Shown here one piece after another: positions 23,771 through 34,767 of a DNA stretch of 64,000 bases. The stretch comes from Ligula intestinalis. Taxonomy: Eukaryota > Platyhelminthes > Cestoda > Diphyllobothriidea > Diphyllobothriidae. Position 1 is the stretch's first letter; each line of letters opens with the position of its first letter. Location: contig JAYGXS010000005.1 in NCBI GenBank assembly GCA_036362985.1, positions 33,555,715-33,619,714 of the forward strand, given 5' to 3'. The translations under genes were made by a program, and so were the position numbers. Below the pieces are notes generated by a model, which was not told the origin of the DNA, did not search any database, and was given only the letters and a program-made list of their open reading frames with translations.

Positions 23771-24097
23771 TTGAATCTAAATTACTGCTTGACGGAAGGT
23801 GACTTACCTTTTCCTGAAGTGCAATGGTTTCCGCCATCCGTTCCTTCAAAGTTCGAGACCTTACCCGAGGCCATAGATATGGGCATGCAGAGTCAGGTAG
23901 TCGATTTTCCCGCACGGGGATCAAATATACTGGACTTAATTTTCTGTAGAGGGGGCGAACCATTGTCGCTGTCTTACTTAGACGCACTTGGGAGCTCAGA
24001 CCACCTCACAGTTGTTGCTTCACTAGAACTGGAGGCGGACGAAATTTTTTCCAAAAATATGTTTTTTTCCATGATTTCCGATCATAAGATACGGTGA
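23771..24097 (+). pseudogene. LINE endonuclease fragment
   Basis: A 108-codon frame carrying the central and C-terminal parts of an apurinic-type endonuclease: EGDLPFPEVQW, in place of the usual Gly-Asp-Phe/Leu-Asn-x-Pro-x-Ile-x-Trp, so the catalytic Asn is replaced by Pro. RGSNILDLIF and SSDHLTV (the Ser-Asp-His motif) are intact. Confidence 0.7.
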
Positions 24098-24916
24098 AAT
24101 TACTAACACACCTTTATTCCCTCGACTGGCCCAACTTTTTCCTACGTGTGGTTGTAGAAGTTTGAACTGATACACTGTACAGAGGGCTGGATTCACTCAT
24201 TTCCAGTTTCGTCTCCCGTAGAAAAATAGTACATGTCAAGGGTAATGTGTACTTTACTCTCTCTTTCCGCCGTAGACTGCGTAGACTCTCACGTCGTTTA
24301 CATCAACAGAAGGACAATTCCATCTTGCCCTTGACCCAACTGCTCGTTGAGCAAACCACGAAGCTCTCCAAATCAACACAGATAGCCGATGAGGTCAAAT
24401 TTGCTAAAAACCCCTCACTAAATGTTGCGAAACCTTTTTCGCGCACACTAAAATCTCAGAGAAAAGCGCAGCACCCCATACTTTAAGATGCCTTAGGAAA
24501 CCCCATAGTTGACGATTATTTGACCGCTGATAGTTTCAGTGCGTTCATATCCGAAACGTTAAGTGAAAACTCGGTCTTTGCACTTCTGGTCATCCAGGCT
24601 TGGACGGGTGCCGTCCTCGATACCATAAGTTTTACCCTTTGGGACGTGACCGTAGCCATTCATCGCTTTCGTCAATCTCATAGTCTAGGGGTGGATGGTG
24701 TCCCTGTCAGCCTTCTAAAAGCTGGAGCAAATGATATTTTCCGTCGCTTCTGTGTAAGTTATTTAATCTAGCTCTTGAAAGCGAGACTTTTCCGATGTTA
24801 TGAAAGGGGTCGCACATACTGCCTATTTCCATGCACAGCCGATCGGCCGATCTTTTCTTGGCACAATTTTTCCGTTATAGTTGTAAGCAGCGATCACCAA
24901 CCTGGGCTAAGCATAG

Positions 24917-25297
24917 ATGGTTCTTAAGGATCTGAGCATATCCTATTCTAATAGTCTTAATCTGTCAGAACACTGTGCCCTGACTGTCTCGAAAACAAAC
25001 CTAACTACCGGATTTATTGTCAGGAATTTTAAGACCATCAAGGTTAGTACTAACCTTTATCATACGTACGTGAGACCTAGTTTGGAATTTCGCTCACACC
25101 TTTTTAGCCTTCTGCGCGCTAGTCAACGGAAGAAAATAGAATCGGTCCAACATTTCTTCACTAAAAGAGTTTTCTCTTCAGAACACCTTAACTTGTCCTA
25201 CCAAAAAGGTTGCGAACTTATTAACCTCGATCCTTTTTGGCTTCGTAGATTAGAGGAGGGACTATTTTTTTCTGTCAAAACTTTTAAACGGCTGTAA
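24917..25297 (+). pseudogene. LINE reverse transcriptase C-terminal fragment
   Basis: A 126-codon open frame with the typical tail of CR1/Jockey polyproteins: the DLSISYSNSLNLSEHC block (post-RT 'DLGV.....L....H' motif), then YVRPSLEFRSHLFSLL and KKIESVQHFFTKRVF, and a final Arg/Leu-rich segment ending at RLEEGLFFSVKTFKRL. The catalytic core upstream is not in this frame. Confidence 0.75.
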
Positions 25298-26459
25298 ATT
25301 TAACCCCCTTAGAACCTTGAGGCAGCTCAACCATTTTCGGCGCGGCAATCATCGAGATGTTTTCTCCGTTCTTCATATGGTACGCACAGTTTGATACCGC
25401 CAATTTTTTTCAGTAAACGCCATAGCAATCTGGAGTAGGCTAGCTAGAAGTATTAGAACTCAGCAAAGCTATCCTTTGTTTAGGAGAGCTATCACTAGTT
25501 TTCTACATTCAGGACAACTTTCACGAATTCTGGGTGCTGACTCGGTGTAATCTGTCCTTCACTCTGATGGCATTCGTGGACTTTAAACCCTGCCAGGCCT
25601 CATACAGCGAACAATGGTGCTGAATCGGCAACCCGCAATCGGCTAATTCTTCAGCCGACAACGAGCAATTGTTCACCGTTACACATTCCTCTGGTGCAAA
25701 ATCTCGAAACAATACCACTCAAGAGAGTCTGAGAACACTCTGCTCCTGCGTTAACCCTCACCAGTCCCGAACTTCAGTCACTCAAGTGGCTGCAGTTTTT
25801 CTCTGCTTAACTGTCAACTCTATATATTACCTTTCATACCTTTCGCTAGTATCGTACCTTTGAAGCCCGTTTTTTCACTTGAAACAAACTTCCTATTTCG
25901 TCCACGATTGACCAAGCACAAAACTAAAGCAAAACCAATAGTGACAGCAAAAGAGGGAGTTTGTTTTAGGTCTTTTTTCCCGTCTTCCAGGGTCTAGAAG
26001 GCGCTTAAGCAATTAACCAAATTTTGACCTTGCCTATAAACTGGCATTTAATAACTATGACCCTTGAACCGGGGTACATTTAGATTCATACTCATTTTCA
26101 GTTTATTTGAAGTATGACCTTGAATGTTTAACTGAGTCAAATATTCGCCCCACTCAAACAACTATAATTGAAGATTTTTGTCAAGGAATGGTAGCTCACC
26201 ACTTTAAACACTACTGGGTAAAGGCCTTTAGATGTTTTGTATGTGCTAAGTACTTTGCCGTGAACTTTCAGTCTGTATCGCTGGTTAACATTCAGATCAC
26301 CAAAGTACATAAACGGCTTACCTCCTTGAAATATGACCAATACATCTTTTCGAGTATCTTGTATCCTTTGCTTCAGTACCCAGTCGTAACGCATAATTCA
26401 CTTCCCAATGCTAACAGAAAGTGGTGTGGTACGGTACTATTAACCAAATAGTGAAGAAT

Positions 26460-26760
26460 AAGAGGAAGAAAATGCAACCACTGGAACAAGAGTTTTATTG
26501 TCCTGACGTTTCGGATGCCGTCGGAAGTGCTTAATCATAGATAATGGTGCAACCGCGTAAGCAGCGGAAGTGTTCAGTAGGGTAGGCAGATAGTTTAATA
26601 TTCGCCAGCATATCGTCATATTAAAATAATAGTCAACACTCGCTGAAATGTATGGAACTAAGGAGGAGACAGGGAAAGTACTTCCTACCATGAAAACGGG
26701 GGCAGAGTTCAATGGACTCCTACTTTAAAAAAATAAAATGATAGAGAAAAAAAATCCTAT
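26460..26760 (-). mobile_element. Penelope-like terminal repeat fragment with hammerhead-type motif
   Basis: On the minus strand 'gcatccgaaacgtcaggaca' followed by 'ataaaac' matches the GAAACGTC-plus-'aataaa' signature seen at both Penelope ends near 53.5-54.1 kb. The upstream part of the ribozyme core is degenerate ('ctatgatt' where CTGATGA would be expected). The right part resembles repeat C copies at 17225-17460 and 20380-20510. Confidence 0.5.
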
Positions 26761-26799
26761 AAAAAATAGGTGGCTGGTTCATACGACTGTTGTGATAAA

Positions 26800-27560
26800 G
26801 TGAGACAGGACTTTTAATGAGAAAGTATGAGGCTCCTTAACGCTTGTTGTCGTTGGAGAAGTCATATAGCAGCAGAGGCCACTGTTCACCACCGTAACAC
26901 CACCCAACTGGCTACGGGATCAACCATCAGGGAGGTGAGACAGGAGGCCATCGCAGATAACAAGATCGAAACGATGAGGGGACACTAGAGGTCATGTGAT
27001 CATAACCGAAATGCTGGAGATGCGACCTTGCGGACTGCAGAGTCCACAGACAAGCTGGCGAAAATAGAAAAACCGCCCCAAACACCACCAGAGGCCATGA
27101 AGCTCATCATCGAGGTCCTAAAACGGAGAACGGAGAAAGTCTATGAAAATCTGACAATGATGGTTGGACAGAATAGGGGATGAAACACCGCTGCAATGAT
27201 CACTCTATAGAGGATAAAATAGACATGCATAGAAAGCAATTTAATATAAATGGAACCGCCTGAAATACTAGGTGAACCCTTTCAAGGTCCAAAGATTGTG
27301 TGTCTTAGAAAAAGACGGCTGACTAGCACTCTCTATACTCCGAAATTAAATGCTTTTGTAATTTGGGTCTAAAAACTGCACAGATAGACAACAGCCTAAT
27401 TTCGAGGAAATGTTTTAACAGCGGAAGGTATATTTAGAGGCAAAAAACGAAAATGGTTAGATGTGGAGCCAAAGGGTGGTGAAATTATCATGGAGGAATT
27501 GTGCGTGTCATAAAGTCGATCTGCCGGAGCGAAAGCGTTGATCCATGGGAGAGTAGGGCT
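26800..27560. other. Degenerate coding-like segment, unassigned
   Basis: Around 26930-27180 one plus-strand reading gives a charged, helix-like peptide with only a few stops (IADNKIETMRGH..., then ESTDKLAKIEKPPQTPPEA and MKLIIEVLKRRTEKVYENLT). It may be a dead coiled-coil ORF of a mobile element. No family was recognised. Confidence 0.3.
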
Positions 27561-27599
27561 AGAGTTAACGCGAAAGAGGATGCAGAGACCGGTTGCAAA

Positions 27600-28990
27600 T
27601 TTTCTTGCTCATAAATTCTCAGGTTCACTAGCCAAAATTGCTCCGTATAAGAGGAAGGAAAAATATATTTCGAGTAAAAATACTCCGGTCATTTTCAATC
27701 TTACCGCGGTCAGATGCATTCATTAGACGAGAGAGGGGACAGCAGTATTTAAGGGTGGGGAGAACAAACATGCGGTAAAGTTTTAACTTTATTTCCGGAC
27801 GGAAGAGATTATGGGATATAAAACCACACATCTGTGTGTCTTCACAGAAATTGGACCCACGTGAGGCGATAATGCAAATTTATCTGTGTAAGTTAGACTT
27901 AAGTCCTTTATGGTGGCTCGTTCTAAAAGTGGGGTATTTTTAATGAATAGGGTTCTAGGAAGCTTTGCGGGACCAAAACACACAAAAGTACACTGGGATG
28001 GAGAAAACTTCATCTACCAGGTAGCACTCCAACGTGAGAGTTTTAGCAAATCTGCGTTAATTTTATCAACGCATATACTGGCCGTGTCCTTAGAAAAGGA
28101 GAATGTGCACTTGAGCTCGTCTGCATAAATGAGAAAGTGTGAATTTTTCAGGACTGTTGACATTTCATTTATGCATAGAATGAAGAGTAGAGGACCCGAC
28201 ACTCTGCCTTGAAAAAACGCCACTCTTGACCAGCCGAGCCGTCGAGTAGGTATTACCTACTAGGACCTTGTGGCTGCGGTTAGGCAAGAAAGAACCAATA
28301 AAGTCTAGGCGAGGAGGCCGGATGCCGAGGGCTTCCAGTTTCACCGGAAGGCATCTATGTGGTACCTTGTTGAAGGGTTTACTAGGATCAAAGTAAATCA
28401 TAACCACCGATCGCTGCTCGTTACGAAGGGAAGCAACGAGGTTAATAAAAGCTAATTGACTCGTTTCACATGATCGTCCAGGCAGAAAACCAAGCTGCGA
28501 GTCATTTAAAAGCTTGCTTTATAGGCAAAATGGAGAATTTGATCAAAAATTATCGTTTCTAGAAGTTTGGCTAGGGTCGGGGTTGATGAACGCCTCGGTA
28601 ATTATTTACGAACGAGATTCACACTTGAAGACAGGAAGAATAATAGATGTCTTCCATGAGTCATTAAATAAAACGTTGAAGAGATAGACTGAGAATATAT
28701 GGCTAAGCAATCGCGGAAATCTCGATAGTCTCTTGATAACTGAGTTTGGAATACCGTAAGTTCCGGAAGTATGCAAGTTTTTTCGAAGAATTATGCTCTT
28801 TCGAATTAATTCGATGGAGAAGTATATGGTAAACCCTAATAATATTGTCTGAGTATGGCTGAAACGACGAAGCCGATTCAGATTTGGTTGTAAAATGTCT
28901 TTCACAGACTGCACTTAACAACTCAGACTTGTCCATGTGTTCGAGAACGAAGAATAAACAAAGTAAAAATCTCAACAATGGACACACATA
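27600..28990 (-). mobile_element. CR1-like LINE, decayed copy 2 (minus strand)
   Basis: The RT is read in several frames from right to left: an upstream part with GIPNSVIKRLSR...LLSHIFSVYLFNV (28914-28606), a core part with YFDPSKPFNKVPHRCLPVKL and GIRPPRLDFIGSFLPNRSHK (28407-28165), then SGPLLFILCINEMSTVLKNS with a Tyr-Ala-Asp-Glu site (28223-28014), MKFSPSQCTFVCFG (28013 leftward) and the tail LYRMFVLPTLKYCCPLSRL (27831-27628). The usual Tyr-Ala-Asp-Asp active site reads YADE here, so the second Asp is lost. It lies opposite to copy 1. Confidence 0.8.
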
Positions 28991-30780
28991 GTCCTAACAA
29001 AGGAGTCGGCCGAATATCGCCATGCTCAAGACAAAGAAATAATACACGTTCAATAAGTCCACAAGTGTACACGGCAAAGCCAGCCCTGAGAAAGTGTGTG
29101 GGAGGGAGAGAGGGTGACCACTATTTTTATGCGACTTTGGTGCTAGTTCATGTGGTGTCCCATTGGTGAGTTTCATTGCCCGAGGGTGTGTCGCCTATAG
29201 AGACCTGTGTTGCGTTGGCTGCATGTGGTGAGGTTAAGTGGCTCTTTGGCAACCGCGACTGTTTTGGACACACTTGTGCCCTCAGGTAGAAATGGTTCAA
29301 GGGTCTTCAGGTCAGCGAGTCACAAACATTCACTTGTGCGAAGTCAACTGATGTTGAAGCAGGGGGCATTGAACAGGGGGACCGGCATTATTAGATATCC
29401 GTTCAAAAGTCGGTCACGAGTTTTGAGTTTAGTGAGTCGAAACAGCTGCCCACTGAGGCAGCGGGCATTGAAAAAGACAATTGGACAGCATTATTGGGAA
29501 AAAGGGATTGAACATGGGGGGTGGAGAGTATTGTTGCCGTGAGAGAACAATCGCATGTAGTTCAGGCAAGATTCCACCGGAGATGAACGTGGAGAATTAC
29601 AAAAATTTTTCAGTTGAAGATAACACGGTCATTAAAGAAAGCAGACGAGGAGCAGACCACCAAAAGTGATCCACTCCTCATGTCTATAGTGTCAAGACGG
29701 CCTAACGAACAGCCTTAACAAGCAGTAGTTTGCAAGCCATAGCCGCACTCCAAGCAGGCTATTGATCGGCCTAAACGGGTGAACGTACACAAGCCGTCAA
29801 TCGATCGGTAATTCAGAATTCAAACATCAGCCATCCACTGAGCCAACAACCAATGGGACCGGCCACTATTTCAGAAGAGTATCTGATTAGTTCGTGGACC
29901 TATCTTACACACATTCGTTTCCCTAAATTCGTTGTACCTCTAACACTCAAAGACTTCTGCCTTCTGCACATTTCTTGTTGTGTTCTCTCTTCGGGGTCTC
30001 ATATGAGGCGTAGTTAGACGGAAAATATTTTGACCCGGGCTCCGTAACAACAAGTTGGTGAAGCATTGCGTGGTAATATCTCAGCCTGGGCCTCAGTTAA
30101 AACATACAGTATTGGGGATTACCCTGTAAATTGTAACGCACCGTTTGTGAAAGTGTATATAAGAGGAAATAAAGTTCATAACTCTGCTCTTATTCAAAAA
30201 GATGAAATGTTTAAGAGATTTGGGTTCTTCAATGACAGTGCCAATTACCCTCACCACATAAACTGAAAACTGAAGCTGAAGCGGAACACAATCGGTGTGA
30301 TTAAATAGCTCATTGCAATCGAAATAAACTGCTTAGGGTGAAGCCCTATTGCGGAATTTCTGGGACACGATCGAAAAAGAAGTACTGAGTAGAGATGCAT
30401 AAATGGGAATGGCACATCAGCGTTAGCCTTTTGAATGCGTATTGGAGCACTAGTTAGACTTCTGCCATGTGGCAGTCAAAATAGCCGCATGCATACGGTA
30501 AAATCCAAGCGGGAAAAATTGTCAAGAACGGTGCTGACATAAGACTAGATGGTTGGAACCAGCGTGGTAGAGTTTAAAAAAATATTTTAACAATAATGCA
30601 TTGCATCTATCAGCAGTCATCTGGACATCTACTGTGCGATTTTCCAGTGGGAATCGGAAGCTTGGATGTTGCTTACGTCGACGAGTTGACAGCTACAGAG
30701 GTTAACATTTCGCTACATGTACCGTGTGCTTTTCAGAAAAGGGAACTGCACTGGCTGGTTAATGTTCTCCTGATAGCAAT
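28991..30780. other. No gene recognised
   Basis: GC-rich to about 30000, with weak internal repetition around 29360-29520 ('ggcattgaa...gcattatt'). The part 29860-30070 has the look of an LTR end ('ccgggctccgtaacaacaag' followed by 'ttggtgaa'), but no partner was found. A plus-strand frame at 30066-30266 (66 codons) is unassigned. Confidence 0.35.
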
Positions 30781-30786
30781 GTTCTA

Positions 30787-30861
30787 GTACCAAAGGTTCT
30801 ACTGGTCCTAGGTCTGACCAAAGGATCTAGGCGAATAGGCCCATAGAGCCTTTGGTACTCG
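30787..30861. repeat. 75-nt imperfect hairpin
   Basis: The left end 'agtaccaaaggttctactgg' and the reverse complement of the right end 'agtaccaaaggctctatggg' pair over about 30 nt, with a short loop containing 'gtctgaccaaagg'. It lies about 370 nt before the proposed syntrophin start codon. It may be a very small MITE. Confidence 0.6.
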
Positions 30862-31228
30862 TGCGGCGTGATTGCATATATGAGCGGTATTCCGTGCGTT
30901 GACTTGGGAAATTTTCAAGCCTTAATCAGAATCGGTGGTCTAATGCAAACACACAAGCCCTCCCCCTTGGTTCTAAATTTTTATCCGGAAATATATGTTA
31001 TTGCGTACTTTTTGACATTCACCATAAGGCGGTGCCTATTCTCGATGTTATATCTAATGAGATCGTTGATAAAAACGTAAAACAACCAAGAGGTATACGA
31101 ATTATCGGTCTAGTGCTGCGTTCATATAAAGTCTTTAAAATTTTTGAGAAAGATGTATTTTGTTTTAATTTTCCAAATGTATCACAAGCCAAACACCGTC
31201 TGAGAGCGCATTGAATAAAAATAATGAA

Positions 31229-31385
31229 ATGGAGTTTCAGCTATCCGATTGTTTAGAAGTTTTTACCGGGGATATTTGGATAAAAGTTCGCGCGAAATTA
31301 CTTTCTGACATCATTATTCTTATTCCCGTTCACAATACTGAGGACGTTGTGAAGTTTTGGAATTTTTATTCGCCCGACTTTGACT
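31229..31385 (+). CDS. Syntrophin exon 1: N-terminal PH half-domain
   Basis: Syntrophins are membrane-cytoskeleton adaptors that bind dystrophin-family proteins. Their layout is PH1a-PDZ-PH1b-PH2-C-terminal unit. This exon encodes MEFQLSDCLEVFTGDIW and IKVRAKLLSDIIILIP, which fits the start of PH1 ('Leu-Glu-Val-x5-Trp-x-Lys-Val-x3-Leu' and a second strand). It ends at 31385 in phase 1 with donor GTAACG. The Met at 31229 is the first in-frame ATG and gives a short N-terminus like that of gamma-type syntrophins. An alternative is that 'gtttcag' ending at 31240 is a splice acceptor and the true start lies upstream. The reading joins exon 2 in frame. Confidence 0.7.
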
Positions 31386-31421
31386 GTAACGTGATTTAAA
31401 CTCAAATAAATTTTCCTATAG

Positions 31422-31552
31422 TAAGTCTTAATACAGATGCTGAAGAACCACGAGTCGTTGAAATACACAAGGATAAGTTTACTGGATTGGGCATCAGTAT
31501 AAAAGGTGGCCGTGAAAGTGGAACTCCAATTATAATAAGCAAAATATTCGAG
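31422..31552 (+). CDS. Syntrophin exon 2: first half of the PDZ domain
   Basis: After a 36-nt intron (31386-31421, GTAACG...CTATAG) the frame reads (L)SLNTDAEEPRVVEIHKDK, then FTGLGISIKGGRESGTPIII and SKIFE. GLGISIKGG is the syntrophin form of the PDZ carboxylate-binding loop. The exon has 131 nt: it opens with two bases of the split codon (phase 1) and ends in phase 0 at the donor GTTAGT (31553). A second possible acceptor, ending at 31436, keeps the same phase and would drop five residues. The PDZ of syntrophins binds C-terminal tails of channels and signalling proteins. Confidence 0.9.
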
Positions 31553-31701
31553 GTTAGTGCTTTATATAAGTTATCGTTCTTTTAAATGTATGACGTCTGT
31601 ATACTTTGTTATTAAATTTTACTTGCTTTTATTTTAATTTGTTTATCATGCTTTCGTTCATATGAAATTCAATTAATATCAGACATTTTTTATTGTTAAA
31701 G

Positions 31702-31877
31702 GGGATGATTGCCGCAAAAACTGGACAACTTCACGTAGGAAATACTATACTCTCTGTCAATGGGGAGGACATGCGTAATGCTTCCCATGACGAAGCTGTC
31801 AGAGCGCTCAAGCGGGCTGGTCAAACAATTACCCTGGAAGTAAAAAGCTTGCCGAAAGTTTCGCCATTTTTACGTCG
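31702..31877 (+). CDS. Syntrophin exon 3: second half of the PDZ domain
   Basis: The acceptor is 'ttgttaaag'. The frame reads GMIAAKTGQLHVGNTILSVN, GEDMRNASHDEAVRALKRAG, then QTITLEVKSLPKVSPFLRR. GD/GN-x-Ile-Leu-Ser-Val-Asn-Gly-Glu-Asp and SHDEAVRALK are diagnostic of syntrophin PDZ domains, and VSPFLRR matches the start of the PDZ-PH1b linker. It ends in phase 2 before a good donor, GTATGT (31878). Exons 2 and 3 join in phase 0 into an uninterrupted PDZ of about 85 residues. The introns here are short (36 and 149 nt), in contrast with the next one. Confidence 0.93.
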
Positions 31878-33776
31878 GTATGTCATCTGATTGTGAGCTC
31901 ATTTTTGATAACGTTATACCAATGCCAATTCCCTGTTACCGGACGTTTTTGCTTATAAACTATGGCATGCCTTTTATTGAAACAATTTTCTGGCCTTAGC
32001 CAACTGAATATAGGAAACCGAAAAGCAGATTTTGACGTATTTACCCTGTTTACCAGCAATTGCTTAAGTACCCAATTCTGTTTATGCAGAGCACAATTTA
32101 AACATAAATAATACAAGTTGAAATACAACTCATTACTTCGTAAAAATTAAAAAAATCCCACTAAACACCACATCAGTTTTTCAGTTTTAGGGCCAGTTAA
32201 CCCTTATTAGGAGTTTGTCTAGAATAACATATTAAAAAAATCTGTAAAACAGAAAAAATTCAAAAGTTATTGCAAATTCCGAAAAATAAAAGGGTCATGG
32301 CTTTCTACTTAGTTCATTGTAGCCAGTAAACTATGCAAACGAACAAGGAATACACGGCAAATACCAAAAAATAATACTTTTTCGAAATGTGGGGCTGACG
32401 AGCAAAATCCGGGTAAACTGCTGGGGAGTTGTGCCTTAGTTTTATGGCAATTTCGCTTAAACACCAAGAAAAAATGCAGTTCATCGATATTTTTTATTTG
32501 GCGCTTTTCAGTGTCTTTTGTTCCATTTATGTGAATTTTCGCACACTAGCAGTACCTTATTTCCCACGCGGTATGTTGAACACGTGTTAAATTAATAAAT
32601 TTTGTTCGTTTTCTTAATCCAAATAAGATAAATTACACATAGCTAACCCATAGATATTATCGAAGAGTTCAAGGGAGTTTATTGCATCAATTATTTTAAA
32701 GGAAGTAAAGGAATAAAAGTTCGGAAATTAAACAGTGTGAAAACGCAGACTATTTTTCACAACTTTTGAAAATCCGAGGATATTTTTCTCTCAAGTGCAA
32801 AATTTGTGGGAACATAAGTTTTCATCGAATCAATTTTTCCCTTCCCATGCAGCAGACGAAACATAACGTTCTATAAACAAATATGCATGTGCGTTACCAG
32901 TATGATTTCGGTGTGCAGAGTCTTAATATTTGATTAAAAAATACGTTCAACCAATAACCAGTATCTATAGGCGTGTATGCATGTCCTTTTGGTTTGCTTC
33001 GTTTCTGCGAATTTTACAGTCCTATATAAGTATCATGTCAATTTAAAAACATCAAATTTTTTACCTGTTATTCAAATTTAGGACACGTTACCTGCTTGGT
33101 GACACAATTGTTCGTCAGCTTTTCGGTTAAATGGTTCCAGCTATTCGAAAGGACATAAACCGGCATAGAGTAGCTTTAGTCTAAATACACATGAATTCTT
33201 TATAGAATTAAAGTTTGGTGCTCATTTTTTGTCTAGAAATGTAAGAATCAATTACAATCTGACGCGCTATTTACCCTTTGCGGGCAATGTAGCGAAGACC
33301 TCGAACATCCTTTATTGCATACGAAACGCAGATTTTTATAAGAGCCTGACATTTAATTGTACCTATACCCTCCAGAGTGTAATATACCACTCAATAGACC
33401 ATCGGCAGCAGTAAAAAGTGACATATGAATAGTGTTCCTTTTGTAAGCCTATTGTTAAAGTAAACCAGTGAGCAGTCAAAAAATGGAAAAGCGCTGTTTA
33501 TTTAACGGTCGAAACCTTCCAACGTGCACCCTATCGATGAAGTTATAGTGGATAAAGTTACCCTAAACATTCAAATTTACTTTTTTGTTTAAAAAAATAT
33601 ACGTAGATGAACAAAAATCAAAATATTTGTGCTGCATGTACTACTAGTCGCTATGCGACTGACTGCAGTATTTTACAGCAGTCGCCACAGCCCAGTGCAA
33701 CCAGAAAGACTTGGATCCGATCTGCTGTTGTCTATTTCTCACTGTTACTATTTCTGATGGCTACAAAGAGGATAAT
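31878..33776. other. Start of the large syntrophin intron; nothing recognised
   Basis: AT-rich, with no repeat family or exon that I could identify. A 61-codon frame at 33229-33414 has no family signal. Confidence 0.4.
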
Positions 33777-33905
33777 GAAGTCGTGGTTCACCGGTTAGCG
33801 TGTTGGACTTCCGACCGATAGGTCGTTGGCTGATGACAGGTAATAAACAAGAAGTGGCCATTTCAGATTCCCTAATCTTTGTCCGTAATAGGCAAATTTT
33901 TTTCC
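33777..33905 (+). mobile_element. tRNA-derived SINE (family T2), short copy
   Basis: The head 'gtggttcaccggttagcgtg' looks like a tRNA A-box region. The body 'aagaagtggccatttcagat' and 'tttgtccgtaatagg' matches the body of the copy at 41742-41935 ('cagaagtggccatcctag', 'tctgtcggtaatgcc'). The part of the tRNA head after the anticodon arm is deleted. Confidence 0.6.
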
Positions 33906-34395
33906 AGTACAACTGAGTTTTATCAGGCAAGTTCGTAAAAGTCGCAACATTTCCAACTGGCGTCTGTACTGAATTGCTACGATTTAAGCCTTAAGCACAG
34001 AGCCGGAATTCTGATCAAAAATTTACGTGAAATTAACTCTTCAGATAAAAAATAGTTTGGAAAAATGGAATCAGAATAAAACCAACTGAGAGAGGATACG
34101 TACATTCGAGTTATGCAGAAATGCAAGGCTTTGGATTTAAAGTTGCAACATTTCCCATCAGAGAATTCAGAAGAGTATTTGGTGAGTGTACACTTTCGAT
34201 AAATCCTCTTCAGGTCAATACATTTACAGGGGAGCGTTAAATTTAAACAAGCGGTCGATAATTTTCGTAGTTTCTTACAAGCGGGAGCCAACCAGAGCAC
34301 GGTTTAGTGCATGCCGCTGAGTGGTTGTGGGCCACGCCAGATGTGGAGTTTGCACGAAGTGCTTTTGTGTGCACAAGGCCGGTTTCATCAACCTG

Positions 34396-34767
34396 ATAGC
34401 TGTCGCTTCTGCTGTTGCTAGCAGGTGCTGACCAAGGGACTTTGGATAATTTGGTGAGACCTTTTAGATCACTCCAAAAGCTTCGTTAGGGTCCACCTAT
34501 TGTCTGGAATCAACCATGTGCGCCAGAATCGAGCTGTTTATGCTCTCGATTTAGCTTTTCAATTAGCCATGCCGGGAGGTGTTCATTTATTCTTTTGGAT
34601 AAGCGCCGGTTCGTGCGACCAATATAACCTGTTCCACAGGAGCAAGTAAATGAGTAGATGCACATGGAGGTGGTCTGAGCTGGTAGCCTATCTACAAGCT
34701 CCCACAAAATTATCCATAGTCCCTGGGTCAGCACCTGCTAGCATCAGCAGAAGCAACAGCTATCAAC
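34396..34767. mobile_element. Inverted-repeat unit enclosing a Penelope endonuclease fragment
   Basis: The left arm (34396-34455) reads 'ctgatagctgtcgcttctgc', then 'tagcaggtgctgaccaaggg'. The right arm (34703-34767) is its reverse complement with about 10% difference. Between the arms lies a piece of a Penelope GIY-YIG domain on the minus strand. The arms are not known Penelope ends as far as I can tell. Confidence 0.7.
34510..34734 (-). pseudogene. Penelope-like GIY-YIG endonuclease fragment
   Basis: The frame contains MCIYSFTCSCGTGYIGRTNR and RLSKRINEHLPAWLIEKLNR. CxCG...YIGRT with the following Arg-rich helix is the start of the GIY-YIG nuclease of Penelope-like elements. It is closely related to the fragment at 54247-54441 (same order, roughly two of three residues the same). 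The C-terminal half of the nuclease is absent. Confidence 0.8.

Larger units (their letters stand above)
23500..26070 (+). mobile_element. CR1-like non-LTR retrotransposon (LINE), decayed copy 1
   Basis: Endonuclease pieces are YSVLVGCVYRPPDASGDFD (about 23677-23735), then a degenerate DLNFPEIQW-like segment (about 23805-23835) and SNILDLIFCRGG...LGSSDHL (about 23920-24010). RT pieces are VAIHRFRQSHSLGVDGVP (about 24650-24705) and the C-terminal region LYHTYVRPSLEF...SQRKKIESVQHFFTKRVF (about 25050-25170). The 3' UTR from about 25560 to 26070 matches the truncated copy at 58855-59975. Many frameshifts and a deletion in the RT core make it inactive. The clade assignment is by motif style. Confidence 0.75.

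Noticed and set aside
25521..25718. Minus-strand frame similar to a plus-strand frame at 59163-59405, suggesting a shared small protein
   Set aside because: Both lie antisense in the 3' UTR of the same LINE family, so the similarity is explained by the repeat.
32985..33050. Possible syntrophin PH1b piece around a Trp-Phe pair
   Set aside because: Only the Trp-Phe fits; the surrounding residues and splice signals do not match the half-domain.
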